A stretch of DNA of 64,000 nucleotides from DAIPKP01 sp964539095 (GCA_964539095.1 CAZIFL010000010.1:11145-75144), one strand, 5' to 3'; counted from the first letter of the stretch, positions 18,157 through 26,043 are shown. Notes: generated by a model not told the origin, from the sequence alone. Numbers and translations are program-made.

Positions 18157-19878
18157 TCAGACCTCCTTTCTAAGCCTGGGATTGGAGAGAACCTCAAGCG
18201 CCCGGGCAATGAAAAAGATGGAGACCACCGTGAGCATGATCAGGGCTCCCGGAGGAATGATCCACCACCAGGCGGTCCGCCACGCTCCGGAGAGACGCGC
18301 CGCATGCAGAATGGTCCCCCAGCTGTGCATACGAGGCGGCCCGAGACCGAGAAAGCTGAGGGTGGCCTCGGCGGTGATGGCAAATCCCGCGGCTACCGCG
18401 AGCTGCAGAAAGATGAGGGGGAGGATGTTCGGCGTAATATGCACCAGCATGATCCGCAGATTGCTCGCCCCGGCGGCCCGGGCAGCCTTGATGAAAGGAC
18501 GGCGGGCGATGGAGAGCACCTGGGAGCGCACCACCCGGGCGTTGGTGCGCCAGGTGAGAAGCCCCACCGCAAGGATGACGATCCAGATACTGGGGTTGAA
18601 GATAAGCACCAGAATCATGGCAAAGGGCTCAAAGGGGAGGGCGTACATGATATCCACAATACGCATGAGAAGATCGTCGGTCTTTCCCCGGAAATACCCC
18701 GCCACAAGCCCCACGGTAACGCCGATGATGCTGACCACCAGCGAGGCGAGCACCGCCACAAGAAGGGCCGTGCGGGAGCCGTACACGGTCTGGGAGAAGA
18801 TATCCCGCCCCAGATGGGTGGTGCCGAAGATGTGGCTTCTGGTAGGGGGGGAGAGTTCGTTGATAAAGGGGTCGCTCCCCACCGCAAGAACCGCATCTCC
18901 CGCCGAGGCTATGCCACGAAAACCTCTCCGATACCCCATATCCATGCTGCTCCAGTTGACACCGTTCCAGACAAGAACCACCCCGAAAGGCCCCACCGCA
19001 AAGGCGAGATCCTCCCGCACCACCCGAACGCCTCGAAGATCCCGGGTCTCCGGGCCGAACATCTCTGTCCATCGGGTTCCGTCGAAACGGAGAAGGGTTC
19101 CCCGATCTCCCACCGCCATGGCAAGATTCGGGGCATAGACGTGCACATCCCGCAAGTTGCGAAAAGCTCGAATCATTTCACGCTTCAGCGTTCCCTTATC
19201 GTAGCGGAGCAGCATCCCCCGCTCCCCCACCATAAAGCCGAAATCTTCGTTCAGCAGGGATACCGCCGCCATGGCCCCCTTCTCCCGGGAGGGAAGCTCC
19301 TCCCAGGAGCCCGAGGGGGAACGTCGCAGCACCGTGCCATCCTCCCCCACCGCGAGGGCAGTCTCCCCCGCCACGGCGAGGCCTTTGAAGAGAGTCCCCT
19401 CCCGTTCTTCCTCAATCTGCCAGGTTCCCCCCACTCTGCGCAGGATAACCCCATCTCCCGCAGCCAGGGTGGATTCTCCCGCAGCGAGGGCCAGGAGATC
19501 TCTTTCGGTGGGGGTTTTCTCCTCCACCCAGGAACTCCCCTCAAGGCGAAGGATCCGCCCCGCGTCCCCCGCAGCGAGGATGGTCTCCCCATCAGCGGCT
19601 ACGGCTACAGCATTGAGCGAAAAGGGGTACACCCCTCCGAGGCGCTGGGACTCCCCGGAGGAGATACGAAAGAGAACCCCCTCCACCTTCCGGTGCATCT
19701 CGTCGGGAGAGTAGGGAGCAATCCAGGGAGCAAAGATGGCCACGGCGATGACGCCGGTAAGCATGAGAAGCCCCGTAAAAGCCAAGGGATCGCGAAAGAT
19801 AACCCGGAAGGGCTCCGCAAACATGGAGGCATAGACTTTCCAGACCGCCGAACGCCCCAGAGCAGACTTTTTGTTCAT
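18157..19878 (-). CDS. DppC-type ABC permease with an inserted periplasmic beta-propeller
   Basis: A normal DppC permease has about 300 residues; this one has 573. After the first membrane helix (about 33-52) and PWIAPYSPDEM, residues about 86-337 form six to seven repeats of a 40-residue unit with the core A(V/A)GxxGxxLR...W (for example AVGEDGTVLRRSPSGSW, AVGDRGTLLRFDGTRW), typical of YCF48/BNR-like propellers. The permease then resumes with FGTTHLGRDIFSQTVYGSR (351-369), further helices and the EAA loop AARAAGASNLRIMLVHITPN. By the known topology of the family the insertion faces the periplasm, where the binding protein docks. ATG 19878 was chosen because MNKKS is followed by a normal DppC N-terminus; it lies 4 bases after the preceding stop. 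Confidence 0.93.
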   Translation of the reverse strand: MNKKSALGRSAVWKVYASMFAEPFRVIFRDPLAFTGLLMLTGVIAVAIFAPWIAPYSPDEMHRKVEGVLFRISSGESQRLGGVYPFSLNAVAVAADGETILAAGDAGRILRLEGSSWVEEKTPTERDLLALAAGESTLAAGDGVILRRVGGTWQIEEEREGTLFKGLAVAGETALAVGEDGTVLRRSPSGSWEELPSREKGAMAAVSLLNEDFGFMVGERGMLLRYDKGTLKREMIRAFRNLRDVHVYAPNLAMAVGDRGTLLRFDGTRWTEMFGPETRDLRGVRVVREDLAFAVGPFGVVLVWNGVNWSSMDMGYRRGFRGIASAGDAVLAVGSDPFINELSPPTRSHIFGTTHLGRDIFSQTVYGSRTALLVAVLASLVVSIIGVTVGLVAGYFRGKTDDLLMRIVDIMYALPFEPFAMILVLIFNPSIWIVILAVGLLTWRTNARVVRSQVLSIARRPFIKAARAAGASNLRIMLVHITPNILPLIFLQLAVAAGFAITAEATLSFLGLGPPRMHSWGTILHAARLSGAWRTAWWWIIPPGALIMLTVVSIFFIARALEVLSNPRLRKEV

Positions 19879-19882
19879 CCTA

Positions 19883-20875
19883 TCATCGCCCCTCTCTGGG
19901 TATGGAGACCCTGGGATCGAGAACACCGTAAAGAGCGTCCGCCACAAAATTCATCACAAGCACCATGAAGGCCATGAGCATGAAGGTGGCCTGAGCCATG
20001 GGATAGTCGCTGGTTCGCACAGCCTGGAGCATCTCACGCCCCAGTCCGGGCCAGGAGAAGACCACCTCCACCACCACCTGCCCCCCCACCGCAAGACCGA
20101 TGGTAATGGCCGCCTGGGTAACCACCGGAAGAAGGGCGTTCCGCGCCGCATGGCGGTACATCACCACACGCTCCTTCAGCCCCTTGGCACGGCAGAGTTC
20201 GATAAAATCCTCCCCCATGATCTCCAGCATGGTGTTGCGCATGATCAGCATGGGGAGCCCCATGTAGTAGATGGAGACCACGAAGGCGGGGAGGATAAGG
20301 TGGTGGAGAAAATCCAGGGTGAAAATCGTATCCAGAAAGCCCGTGGAATCGAAGGGAAGGGTACGCATGCCGCTGGTGGGAAACCACCCCAGATAGACCC
20401 CGAAGAACATCACCCCCAGCATCCCCGTCCAGAACATGGGGGCGGAGCGAAGCACAAGCCCTGTAACAATGCCGCCGATTTCGAGCTTCCCCCCCCTCTT
20501 CCAGGTGAGAAGCACCCCCAGAGCAGGCCCCAGGGTGTAGGAGATGAGGATAGAGACCACCATGAGAACCATGGTATTCAGAAACTTTTCGAAAACGATG
20601 GGTGCCACGGGAGCCTTGTAGTGAAAGGATGTGCCGAACTCCCCGAGAAAGATGCTGTTTTTCAGATAGATGCCGTACTGCTGCCAGAGGGGGAGATGAA
20701 GACCGAACTTCTCCCGTACAAGCTGCTGCTCCTCCTGAGAGAGGCCTTCTACCACCAGGGCGGTGGTGGGATCCGGAAGAGCTAAGCGAAAGAGGAAAAA
20801 GAGCAGGGTAAGAATAACCAAGAAGGTTGCCGCAAGCTGGAGAAACCGAAAGAAAAAATAGGTTTTTCTATTCAT
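19883..20875 (-). CDS. dppB: DppB-type ABC transporter permease
   Basis: The product (330 residues) is an inner-membrane permease with an N-terminal helix (FLQLAATFLVILTLLFFLF), the family-typical LSQEEQQLVREKFGLHLPLWQQYG and LGEFGTSFHYKAPV, five further helices, and the EAA-type loop CRAKGLKERVVMYRHAARNALLPV. Length and layout are normal, unlike its partner permease. I chose ATG 20875 (MNRKTYFFF) because the preceding 28 open codons read as non-protein and overlap a hairpin; no good ribosome site is visible before it. The gene follows the binding-protein gene and a leaky terminator, and precedes the propeller permease. Confidence 0.93.
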   Translation of the reverse strand: MNRKTYFFFRFLQLAATFLVILTLLFFLFRLALPDPTTALVVEGLSQEEQQLVREKFGLHLPLWQQYGIYLKNSIFLGEFGTSFHYKAPVAPIVFEKFLNTMVLMVVSILISYTLGPALGVLLTWKRGGKLEIGGIVTGLVLRSAPMFWTGMLGVMFFGVYLGWFPTSGMRTLPFDSTGFLDTIFTLDFLHHLILPAFVVSIYYMGLPMLIMRNTMLEIMGEDFIELCRAKGLKERVVMYRHAARNALLPVVTQAAITIGLAVGGQVVVEVVFSWPGLGREMLQAVRTSDYPMAQATFMLMAFMVLVMNFVADALYGVLDPRVSIPREGR

Positions 20876-20941
20876 GCCGTCGTTGGGGCGCAGCCCGTAG
20901 GCTCTACCGGGCCAGGCTCTCCTCCTTTCGGAAGATGTAAC

Positions 20942-20968
20942 AGAAAAGCGGGAGACCAAGTCTCCCGC
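20942..20968 (-). terminator. Hairpin between binding-protein and permease genes
   Basis: On the minus strand GCGGGAGA and TCTCCCGC pair around a 5-base loop and are followed by TTTTCTG. Such a leaky terminator or RNA stabiliser would let the binding protein be made in excess over the membrane parts. Confidence 0.65.
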
Positions 20969-21043
20969 TTTGCGACCGGGACAAAGGTGCCAAAGAAAGC
21001 TCCTTCCGGAAAACCCGGGCTCCCCGGAAGGTTCACCCCGGGA

Positions 21044-22669
21044 TTACTTCTTCGGGAAGTGGAGCTTCCCCGCCTCGTCCCAGGTATATCCCGCCTCTTT
21101 CAGGAGGGATTTTGCCTTCTCCAGATCAAAATCGAAGATCTCCACATCCGGATTGTGCCAAAAGCCGTTCACCGGAGCGATAACGGAGTTGCCGGGCTCT
21201 CCCCTCCCGGAGAGAAGCACGTCGATAATGGTCCCCTTATTCACCGCGTGGGCCACGGCGCGCCGGAAATCTCTGTCGTCGAAGGGGGCCCGGCGCAGAT
21301 TGTAGGTGCTGTGATAGTAGCCGAAATCGGGAACCGCCACCACAGTGATATCAGGATTCTGCTCTGCCAGGGGGATCTGTCCCGGCTCCAGCCGCCAGGC
21401 GCTCATGTCGGCCTGACCGGTGAGAAGTCCCGTGAGAACTCCCTCGGCATCCGCATAGATCATGTAGTCCATACCCTCAATCTCCATCTCCTCCGCCATG
21501 TAGTGATCGGCGAACTTCAGGATACGCTTGTACTGCCCCCGCTCGTAGCGGTCGAAGACAAAGGGGCCGCTCCCCACGGTGGGGATAGCCTCGGGTGCAA
21601 GCTGATCGGGCTCTTCGATCCCCTCCCAGAGGTGCTTGGGAAGGATGGGAATCTGGGTGAGCGTCACCGTAATAAAGGGGGCGAAGGGGCTCTTCAGGTT
21701 GAAACGAAGGCGATCCTCCCCCACAATCTCGGTGCTCTCAAGAACGCTGAGGAAGGGGCGGAAGTAGGGGAAGTCGTTACTGATAAAGTAGTCGTAGCTG
21801 AACTTCACATCCTCCGCAGTAACGGGCTTGCCGTCGTGGAAGGTCATCCCCTTTCGGAGAACCACCTCTACCGTGGTCTCATCCACATCGTGGAAGCTCT
21901 CTGCTGCAGAGGGGAGGGGCTCGATATTGGGGGAGAGGCGAACCAGCTTATCGTAGACCATCCTCATGAACTTCCATCCCCATACGGAGGTGGAGGCGAG
22001 AGGGTTGATGGTATCCGGCTCCTGCTGGGTTGCGATGGTAAGGATCTTCTTATCCCCCAGAGGCTTGATGCTGTAGGGCATCCACTCGTTGTAGAAAGCT
22101 TCCCCCGCCATAACCACGGGATTCGCAAAACGGGCGCTGTTATAGGCCACTACTTCATCACGGTAGAAAAGAATATCCACGGGCTGATCCGCCATGGCGA
22201 TCTTCTGGGCTTTGAGAACAAGCTCCCGCCGCTCCTGCACATCGAACTCCGCCTGCTGGGCATCAAAGAGAGCGTCGTACTCGGGATTGTTGTACCCTCC
22301 GGGGTTGTTCCCCCCCAGAGTGCTCTGACCGGAATGCAGCGTTCCGAGGAAATGCTGGGGATCGAGACGCTCCACCCGCCCGGACCAGCCGAGAATGACC
22401 ATATCGAAATCCTGCTCGTTATAAAACCGCTGAAGAATGGTGGAAAACTCCATGGGGCGCACATTCACATCAAGCCCCAGCTGCTTCCAGGAATCTGCAA
22501 TCAGAAAGGCCGTTTCATACCGAATGGGATCATAGGCCTCGGTGGTGGTAATCAGTTCGATGGCAGGAACCTTTTCTCCCCCCAGAACGCTTCCCGCGGA
22601 AAAGAGAAAGGCCAGCGCCATAACCGCACATATTACCGTCAGCTTTTTCGAGTTGAACCGGTGTGCCAT
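21044..22669 (-). CDS. Circularly permuted family-5 (DppA/OppA-like) substrate-binding protein
   Basis: A 541-residue exported protein (signal peptide about 1-31) made of family-5 binding-protein sequence in swapped order. Residues 35-205 are what normally ends such proteins: LITTTEAYDPIRYETA, IADSWKQLGLDVNVRPMEF, FDMVILGWS, GGNNPGGYNNPEYDALFD and DQPVDILFYRDEVVAYN. Residues 208-541 are what normally begins them: ILTIATQQEPDTINPLAS, MTFHDGKPVTAEDVKFSYDY, GSGPFVFDRYERGQY, FRRAVAHAVNKGTI and a final KAKSLLKEAGYTWDEAGKL, after which the first block would normally follow. The protein at 50705-52336 shows the normal order. ATG 22669 has AAGGAGGG 8 bases upstream. It should deliver peptides to the remodelled permease. 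Confidence 0.93.
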   Translation of the reverse strand: MAHRFNSKKLTVICAVMALAFLFSAGSVLGGEKVPAIELITTTEAYDPIRYETAFLIADSWKQLGLDVNVRPMEFSTILQRFYNEQDFDMVILGWSGRVERLDPQHFLGTLHSGQSTLGGNNPGGYNNPEYDALFDAQQAEFDVQERRELVLKAQKIAMADQPVDILFYRDEVVAYNSARFANPVVMAGEAFYNEWMPYSIKPLGDKKILTIATQQEPDTINPLASTSVWGWKFMRMVYDKLVRLSPNIEPLPSAAESFHDVDETTVEVVLRKGMTFHDGKPVTAEDVKFSYDYFISNDFPYFRPFLSVLESTEIVGEDRLRFNLKSPFAPFITVTLTQIPILPKHLWEGIEEPDQLAPEAIPTVGSGPFVFDRYERGQYKRILKFADHYMAEEMEIEGMDYMIYADAEGVLTGLLTGQADMSAWRLEPGQIPLAEQNPDITVVAVPDFGYYHSTYNLRRAPFDDRDFRRAVAHAVNKGTIIDVLLSGRGEPGNSVIAPVNGFWHNPDVEIFDFDLEKAKSLLKEAGYTWDEAGKLHFPKK

Positions 22670-23016
22670 CAATAATTCCCTCCTTTTTGATGTGAAACGT
22701 GATAGGAAACAAAGATACTACTTCTGCCGCCAGCACCAGCGCCGGCGGATGCAAACGCTTCCGGGCTCTCGGTAAGAGGGTAATGCCCTTGCTTTGCCCC
22801 ACAGAGCGGCATCGAGAGAGAGCATCTCAAATCGTTCCACGAGAACCACATTTCAAGATCAGCCGCTCCAAACTCGCTTATTCGGGAATCGTATTCGGCC
22901 CTCCCTTCCTCCGGAGTTCTGGAAATCCCTTGCGGTTCTCTTGCGAAAAAAACCTCTTCAGAAAAAATCGACGCAAACAAGGTGATAACTCCATAACACT
23001 TTTATGAAGCAATTTA
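22670..23016 (-). other. Long untranslated leader of the peptide-transporter operon
   Basis: About 340 bases separate the promoter at 23017-23045 from the binding-protein ATG. The stretch has local inverted repeats (for example CCGCC...GGCGG in GCCGGCGCTGGTGCTGGCGG) but no terminator-type hairpin and no riboswitch consensus that I recognise. An open frame at 22669-22980 ends on the binding-protein start but has no start site or protein-like sequence. Confidence 0.45.
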
Positions 23017-23045
23017 ATTGTAACATCAGCAAAGGGTGCTGTCAA
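23017..23045 (-). promoter_or_regulatory. Strong sigma-70 promoter of the peptide ABC operon
   Basis: On the minus strand TTGACA, a 17-base spacer and TACAAT. It is near consensus and drives the operon 22669 to 15866. Confidence 0.85.
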
Positions 23046-23119
23046 TGCAGATAAGGCACCTCGTCCGGGATAGGTTGCTGCTTACTCTCCAGAGGTCTCC
23101 ATGGCTCCTTTCTCCATGG

Positions 23120-23335
23120 CTACAGCGCAAAGACCCTCCGCAGCGCTGCGTCTATCTCCTCCATCTCCCCGGCTGTCAAGACCCCTCGCACTGCCACCAT
23201 CCGGAAACAATGATCCACCGGGCGACTCTGTAAACAGTCTGCCAGAGATCTCTTTGTCAGGCCCTTTTCAAGGGAGGGGGCAATTTCCACATTCGTCTTG
23301 ATACGCCCCTTCTTTCCAACGCCGCAAGCTCTCCC
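23120..23335 (-). pseudogene. Remnant of a MazF/PemK-type toxin (C-terminal half only)
   Basis: The minus strand encodes, up to TAG 23120-23122, about 70 codons that read like the end of a MazF family toxin: TNVEI, then GLTKRSLADCLQSRPVDHC and GVLTAGEMEEIDAALRRVFAL, against the family pattern N-V-x-[IL]...GL-x-K-[DS]-S-[VL]-A-x-C-x-Q-x-R...G-x-L...M-x-E-[IV]-D-x-A-L-x-x-x-x-x-L. The N-terminal half with the RGD-type start of the fold is missing; a stop lies just upstream in frame and no start codon with a ribosome site exists. No MazE-type antitoxin is adjacent. The match is from memory of the family, not from an alignment. Confidence 0.6.
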
Positions 23336-23375
23336 TCATTCTCTTATTTCTCGTTTTTTGTTTTTTGTTTTTTTC

Positions 23376-23404
23376 TTGACATTCCTCCCTATTCATCGTA
23401 GGAT
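23376..23404 (+). promoter_or_regulatory. Sigma-70 promoter of the metY-metA leader
   Basis: TTGACA, a 17-base spacer and TAGGAT. The transcript would begin near 23411, about 50 bases before the leader peptide start and about 340 bases before metY. Confidence 0.75.
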
Positions 23405-23459
23405 TCCCCCCAAGGAAATTACTGTGCTCTATGGCGTTATATTCAAGGGAGGTTTTTGT

Positions 23460-23570
23460 ATGGCCCGGCGATTCGAAGGCTTTTACCATAGTTTTTCCGC
23501 CCTCGCAGTCTGCTTTGTCATGTGCGGCATGCCGTCTGAAACGGTGTGCCGTGGGATTGTGCCTTCCTGA
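23460..23570 (+). CDS. Cys/Met-rich leader peptide of the metY-metA attenuator (36 aa)
   Basis: ATG 23460 follows AAGGGAGG (23445-23452) with a 7-base spacer. The middle of the peptide is AVCFVMCGMPSETVCRG, so Cys and Met codons are packed together (TGC, ATG TGC, ATG, TGC). It ends at TGA 23568-23570, 38 bases before the terminator. Bases 23534-23545 inside the frame are the exact complement of 23599-23610, next to the terminator stem. Stalling at Cys or Met codons would therefore change RNA folding. This is the expected design for control of a sulfur amino acid operon. Confidence 0.75.
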   Translation: MARRFEGFYHSFSALAVCFVMCGMPSETVCRGIVPS

Positions 23571-23608
23571 TACTCCAATCCGGCAATTGTTACACGAGAC
23601 CGTTTCAG

Positions 23609-23647
23609 ACCAGGTTCCTTCGCATTCTCGAAGAGCCTGGTTTTTTT
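23609..23647 (+). terminator. Attenuator terminator upstream of metY
   Basis: ACCAGG...CCTGGT encloses an inner stem CTTCG/CGAAG, followed by seven T. It lies between the leader peptide and metY. A 12-bp pairing between 23534-23545 and 23599-23610 abuts and overlaps its base by two nucleotides. Confidence 0.85.
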
Positions 23648-23751
23648 GTTGCTTCGAGCTGTAGCAAATGTGGCGAAAGCTGCAGAAGCGACGAAAACTG
23701 CAAAGTGCCGAAAGTACCGAAGAAAAACCATACAGAAGGAGAGAAAAAAGC

Positions 23752-25020
23752 ATGAAGATAGAAAGCCGCTGCATTCACGGAGGATATACTCCCTCTCAGG
23801 GAGACCCCCAGGTGCTCCCTCTGACCCAAAGCACAACCTACCGCTACTTCGACCCCTCTTTCGTGGCGGGGCTCTTCGACCTGGAGCAGGAGGGGCATAT
23901 GTACTCCCGGATTTCAAACCCCACCGTGGAAGCTCTGGAGAAGAAGATCAACGCCCTGGAAGGAGGGGTAGGGGCCCTCTGCACCTCCTCGGGGCAGGCC
24001 GCCACCACCCTGACCATGCTGAACCTCTGCACCCCCGGAGATACCATTCTGGCATCCTCCTCCATGTACGGAGGCACCATCACCCTTTTAGGCTCCACCT
24101 TCCGCCAGTTCGGCATATCCGTGCGTTTTGTGGATCCCGAAGCGCCGGAGGAGGCAATTCTCGCCGCCGCTGACGAGTCGGTGCGCTGCGTCTTCGGTGA
24201 GACCCTGGGAAATCCCGGCATGAACCTTCTGGATTTCGAGAAGTTCGCCCGCATTGCGGAAGCTCTGAAAGTTCCCTTTGTGGTGGATAATACGCTGGCA
24301 ACCCCCTACCTCTGCCGCCCCTTCGAGCTGGGGGCTCATCTGGTGATCCATTCCGCCACCAAATTCCTGGACGGCCACGCTACGAGCATGGGGGGATGCA
24401 TCGTGGATGGAGGAACCTTTCCCTGGAATAACGGCACGTTTCCCAAGCTGGTGGAGCCGGATCCGAGCTACCACGGCCTCTCCTACTGGAAGAACTTCGG
24501 GAATAAGGCCTTTATCACCAAGGCCCGAACCCATCTGTTGCGCGATCTCGGGGTTTGCTTAAGCCCCTTTAACGCCTTTATGATCCATAACTCTCTGGAG
24601 ACTCTCCACGTACGGATGGATCGCCACTGTGCAAATGCCCTTCAGGTAGCCACCTTTCTGGAGGAGCATCCTCAGGTCTCCTGGGTTCGCTACCCCGGCC
24701 TGAAGAACGCTCCGGATTACTCCCGGGCAGCCCGCTTCCTCCCTCGGGGAGCAGGGGGGGTGCTCTCCTTCGGCATCCAAGGAGGGCGCGAGGCGGCGGA
24801 AACCTTTACGGGAAAGCTCCGGTTGGTCTCTCTGGTGATTCATGTGGGGGATCTCCGTACCTCGGTGCTCCACCCCGCCAGCACCACCCATCGGCAGCTT
24901 TCGGAGGAGCAGCTCAAGGCGGGGGGAATCGGCCCGGAGATGATCCGCCTCTCCGTGGGGCTGGAGAACGTTGAGGATATTCTGGAAGATCTGGATCAGG
25001 CCCTTTCGGGGCAGAAATAG
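23752..25020 (+). CDS. metY: O-acetylhomoserine sulfhydrylase (Cys/Met metabolism PLP enzyme)
   Basis: A 422-residue fold-type I PLP enzyme. The PLP-lysine is Lys204 in HSATKFLDGHA; other family signatures are YSRISNPTVEALE, SSGQAATTLTML, VVDNTLATPY and the C-terminal SVGLENVEDILEDL. The sequence is closer to O-acetylhomoserine sulfhydrylases than to cystathionine gamma-synthase; a methionine gamma-lyase activity cannot be excluded. The reaction makes homocysteine from O-acetylhomoserine and sulfide, which fits the adjacent acetyltransferase gene. ATG 23752 was chosen because AAGGAG lies about 10 bases upstream; the longer open frame to 23668 runs into the attenuator. Confidence 0.92.
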   Translation: MKIESRCIHGGYTPSQGDPQVLPLTQSTTYRYFDPSFVAGLFDLEQEGHMYSRISNPTVEALEKKINALEGGVGALCTSSGQAATTLTMLNLCTPGDTILASSSMYGGTITLLGSTFRQFGISVRFVDPEAPEEAILAAADESVRCVFGETLGNPGMNLLDFEKFARIAEALKVPFVVDNTLATPYLCRPFELGAHLVIHSATKFLDGHATSMGGCIVDGGTFPWNNGTFPKLVEPDPSYHGLSYWKNFGNKAFITKARTHLLRDLGVCLSPFNAFMIHNSLETLHVRMDRHCANALQVATFLEEHPQVSWVRYPGLKNAPDYSRAARFLPRGAGGVLSFGIQGGREAAETFTGKLRLVSLVIHVGDLRTSVLHPASTTHRQLSEEQLKAGGIGPEMIRLSVGLENVEDILEDLDQALSGQK

Positions 25021-25052
25021 GAATGCAGGAACAGGAACAAGGAGGAAAAATC

Positions 25053-25970
25053 ATGCCCATTATCGTACCCCGCAATCTCCCCGCCTACGACGTGCTGCAG
25101 CAGGAGAACGTCTTCGTCATGTCTCAGTACCGGGCGGTGCATCAGGATATCCGGGCCCTGCGGATCGGGCTGCTGAATCTCATGCCCAAGAAGATCTCCA
25201 CGGAGACCCAGATCACCCGGCTTCTTTCGAACTCCCCCCTTCAGGTGGAGCTTCTGCTTATCCGCACCGCCAGTTACACCCCCTCGAACACCTCCGCAAG
25301 CCACATGAGCGCCTTTTACCGAACCTTTGAAGAGGTGGTTGCGGGGGGGCTGGACGGACTGATCATCACGGGGGCTCCGGTGGAACAGCGCCCCTTCGAG
25401 GAGGTGGCCTACTGGGAGGAGCTTCGGGAGATTATGGACTATGCGGAAAAACATATCGCCTCCACCCTCTTTCTCTGCTGGGCCGCCCAGGCGGGGCTCT
25501 ACCATCATTACGGCATGGAAAAACGCCCCCTTTCGGAGAAGTGCTTCGGCATCTTCCCCCATCGGGTTCTTGTCCCCCACACCAATCTGCTTCGGGGGTT
25601 CGATGATGAGTTTTACGCCCCCCACTCCCGGCACACCACGGTGGATGCGGAAGACATCGCCAGGGTAGGGGATCTTCAGATTCTCGCCTCCTCTCCCGAG
25701 GCGGGGCCTCATATCGTGACATCCCGGGATTTTCGGCAGATCTACGTGATGGGGCATTTTGAATACGACAAGACCACCCTTGAGGAGGAGTATCTCCGGG
25801 ATCGAAACCAGGGGAGCCCCATTGAAGTCCCCCGGAACTACTACGAGGAGGATGACCCGAATCGGGATATCCTGGTACGCTGGCGCTGCCACGGCAACCT
25901 CTTCTTCTCCAACTGGGTGAACTACTGCGTCTATCAGGTAACCCCCTACGATTTGCCTTCTGTTCGGTAA
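25053..25970 (+). CDS. metA: Homoserine O-acetyltransferase (MetA type)
   Basis: A 305-residue MetA-family enzyme that activates homoserine for methionine synthesis. NLMPKKISTETQ is the family signature; the nucleophile is Cys142 (LFLCWAAQAGLYHH) and the His/Glu pair is in GHFEYD. Residue 111 is Glu (GAPVEQRPFEEV); in this family Glu at 111 is known to favour acetyl-CoA, whereas Gly favours succinyl-CoA. That agrees with the upstream O-acetylhomoserine sulfhydrylase. AAGGAGG precedes ATG 25053. It lies 32 bases after metY and shares its attenuated transcript. Confidence 0.93.
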   Translation: MPIIVPRNLPAYDVLQQENVFVMSQYRAVHQDIRALRIGLLNLMPKKISTETQITRLLSNSPLQVELLLIRTASYTPSNTSASHMSAFYRTFEEVVAGGLDGLIITGAPVEQRPFEEVAYWEELREIMDYAEKHIASTLFLCWAAQAGLYHHYGMEKRPLSEKCFGIFPHRVLVPHTNLLRGFDDEFYAPHSRHTTVDAEDIARVGDLQILASSPEAGPHIVTSRDFRQIYVMGHFEYDKTTLEEEYLRDRNQGSPIEVPRNYYEEDDPNRDILVRWRCHGNLFFSNWVNYCVYQVTPYDLPSVR

Positions 25971-26043
25971 GCAATAAAACGCCCCGAACTCCCGGAAACG
26001 CCGGTTTTTCTGGCACATGAAAAGTTCGGTTGCGGTCGAACCG

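Noticed and set aside
18304..19968. 554-codon open frame on the plus strand
   Set aside because: Antisense to the permease; low-complexity, His/Arg-rich translation.
22669..22980. 103-codon minus-strand frame ending on the binding-protein start
   Set aside because: It has no ribosome site or ATG near its beginning and no protein-like pattern; treated as untranslated leader.
25971..26043. Possible terminator after metA (CCGG...CCGG, TTTTT)
   Set aside because: The stem has only four base pairs, too weak to call.
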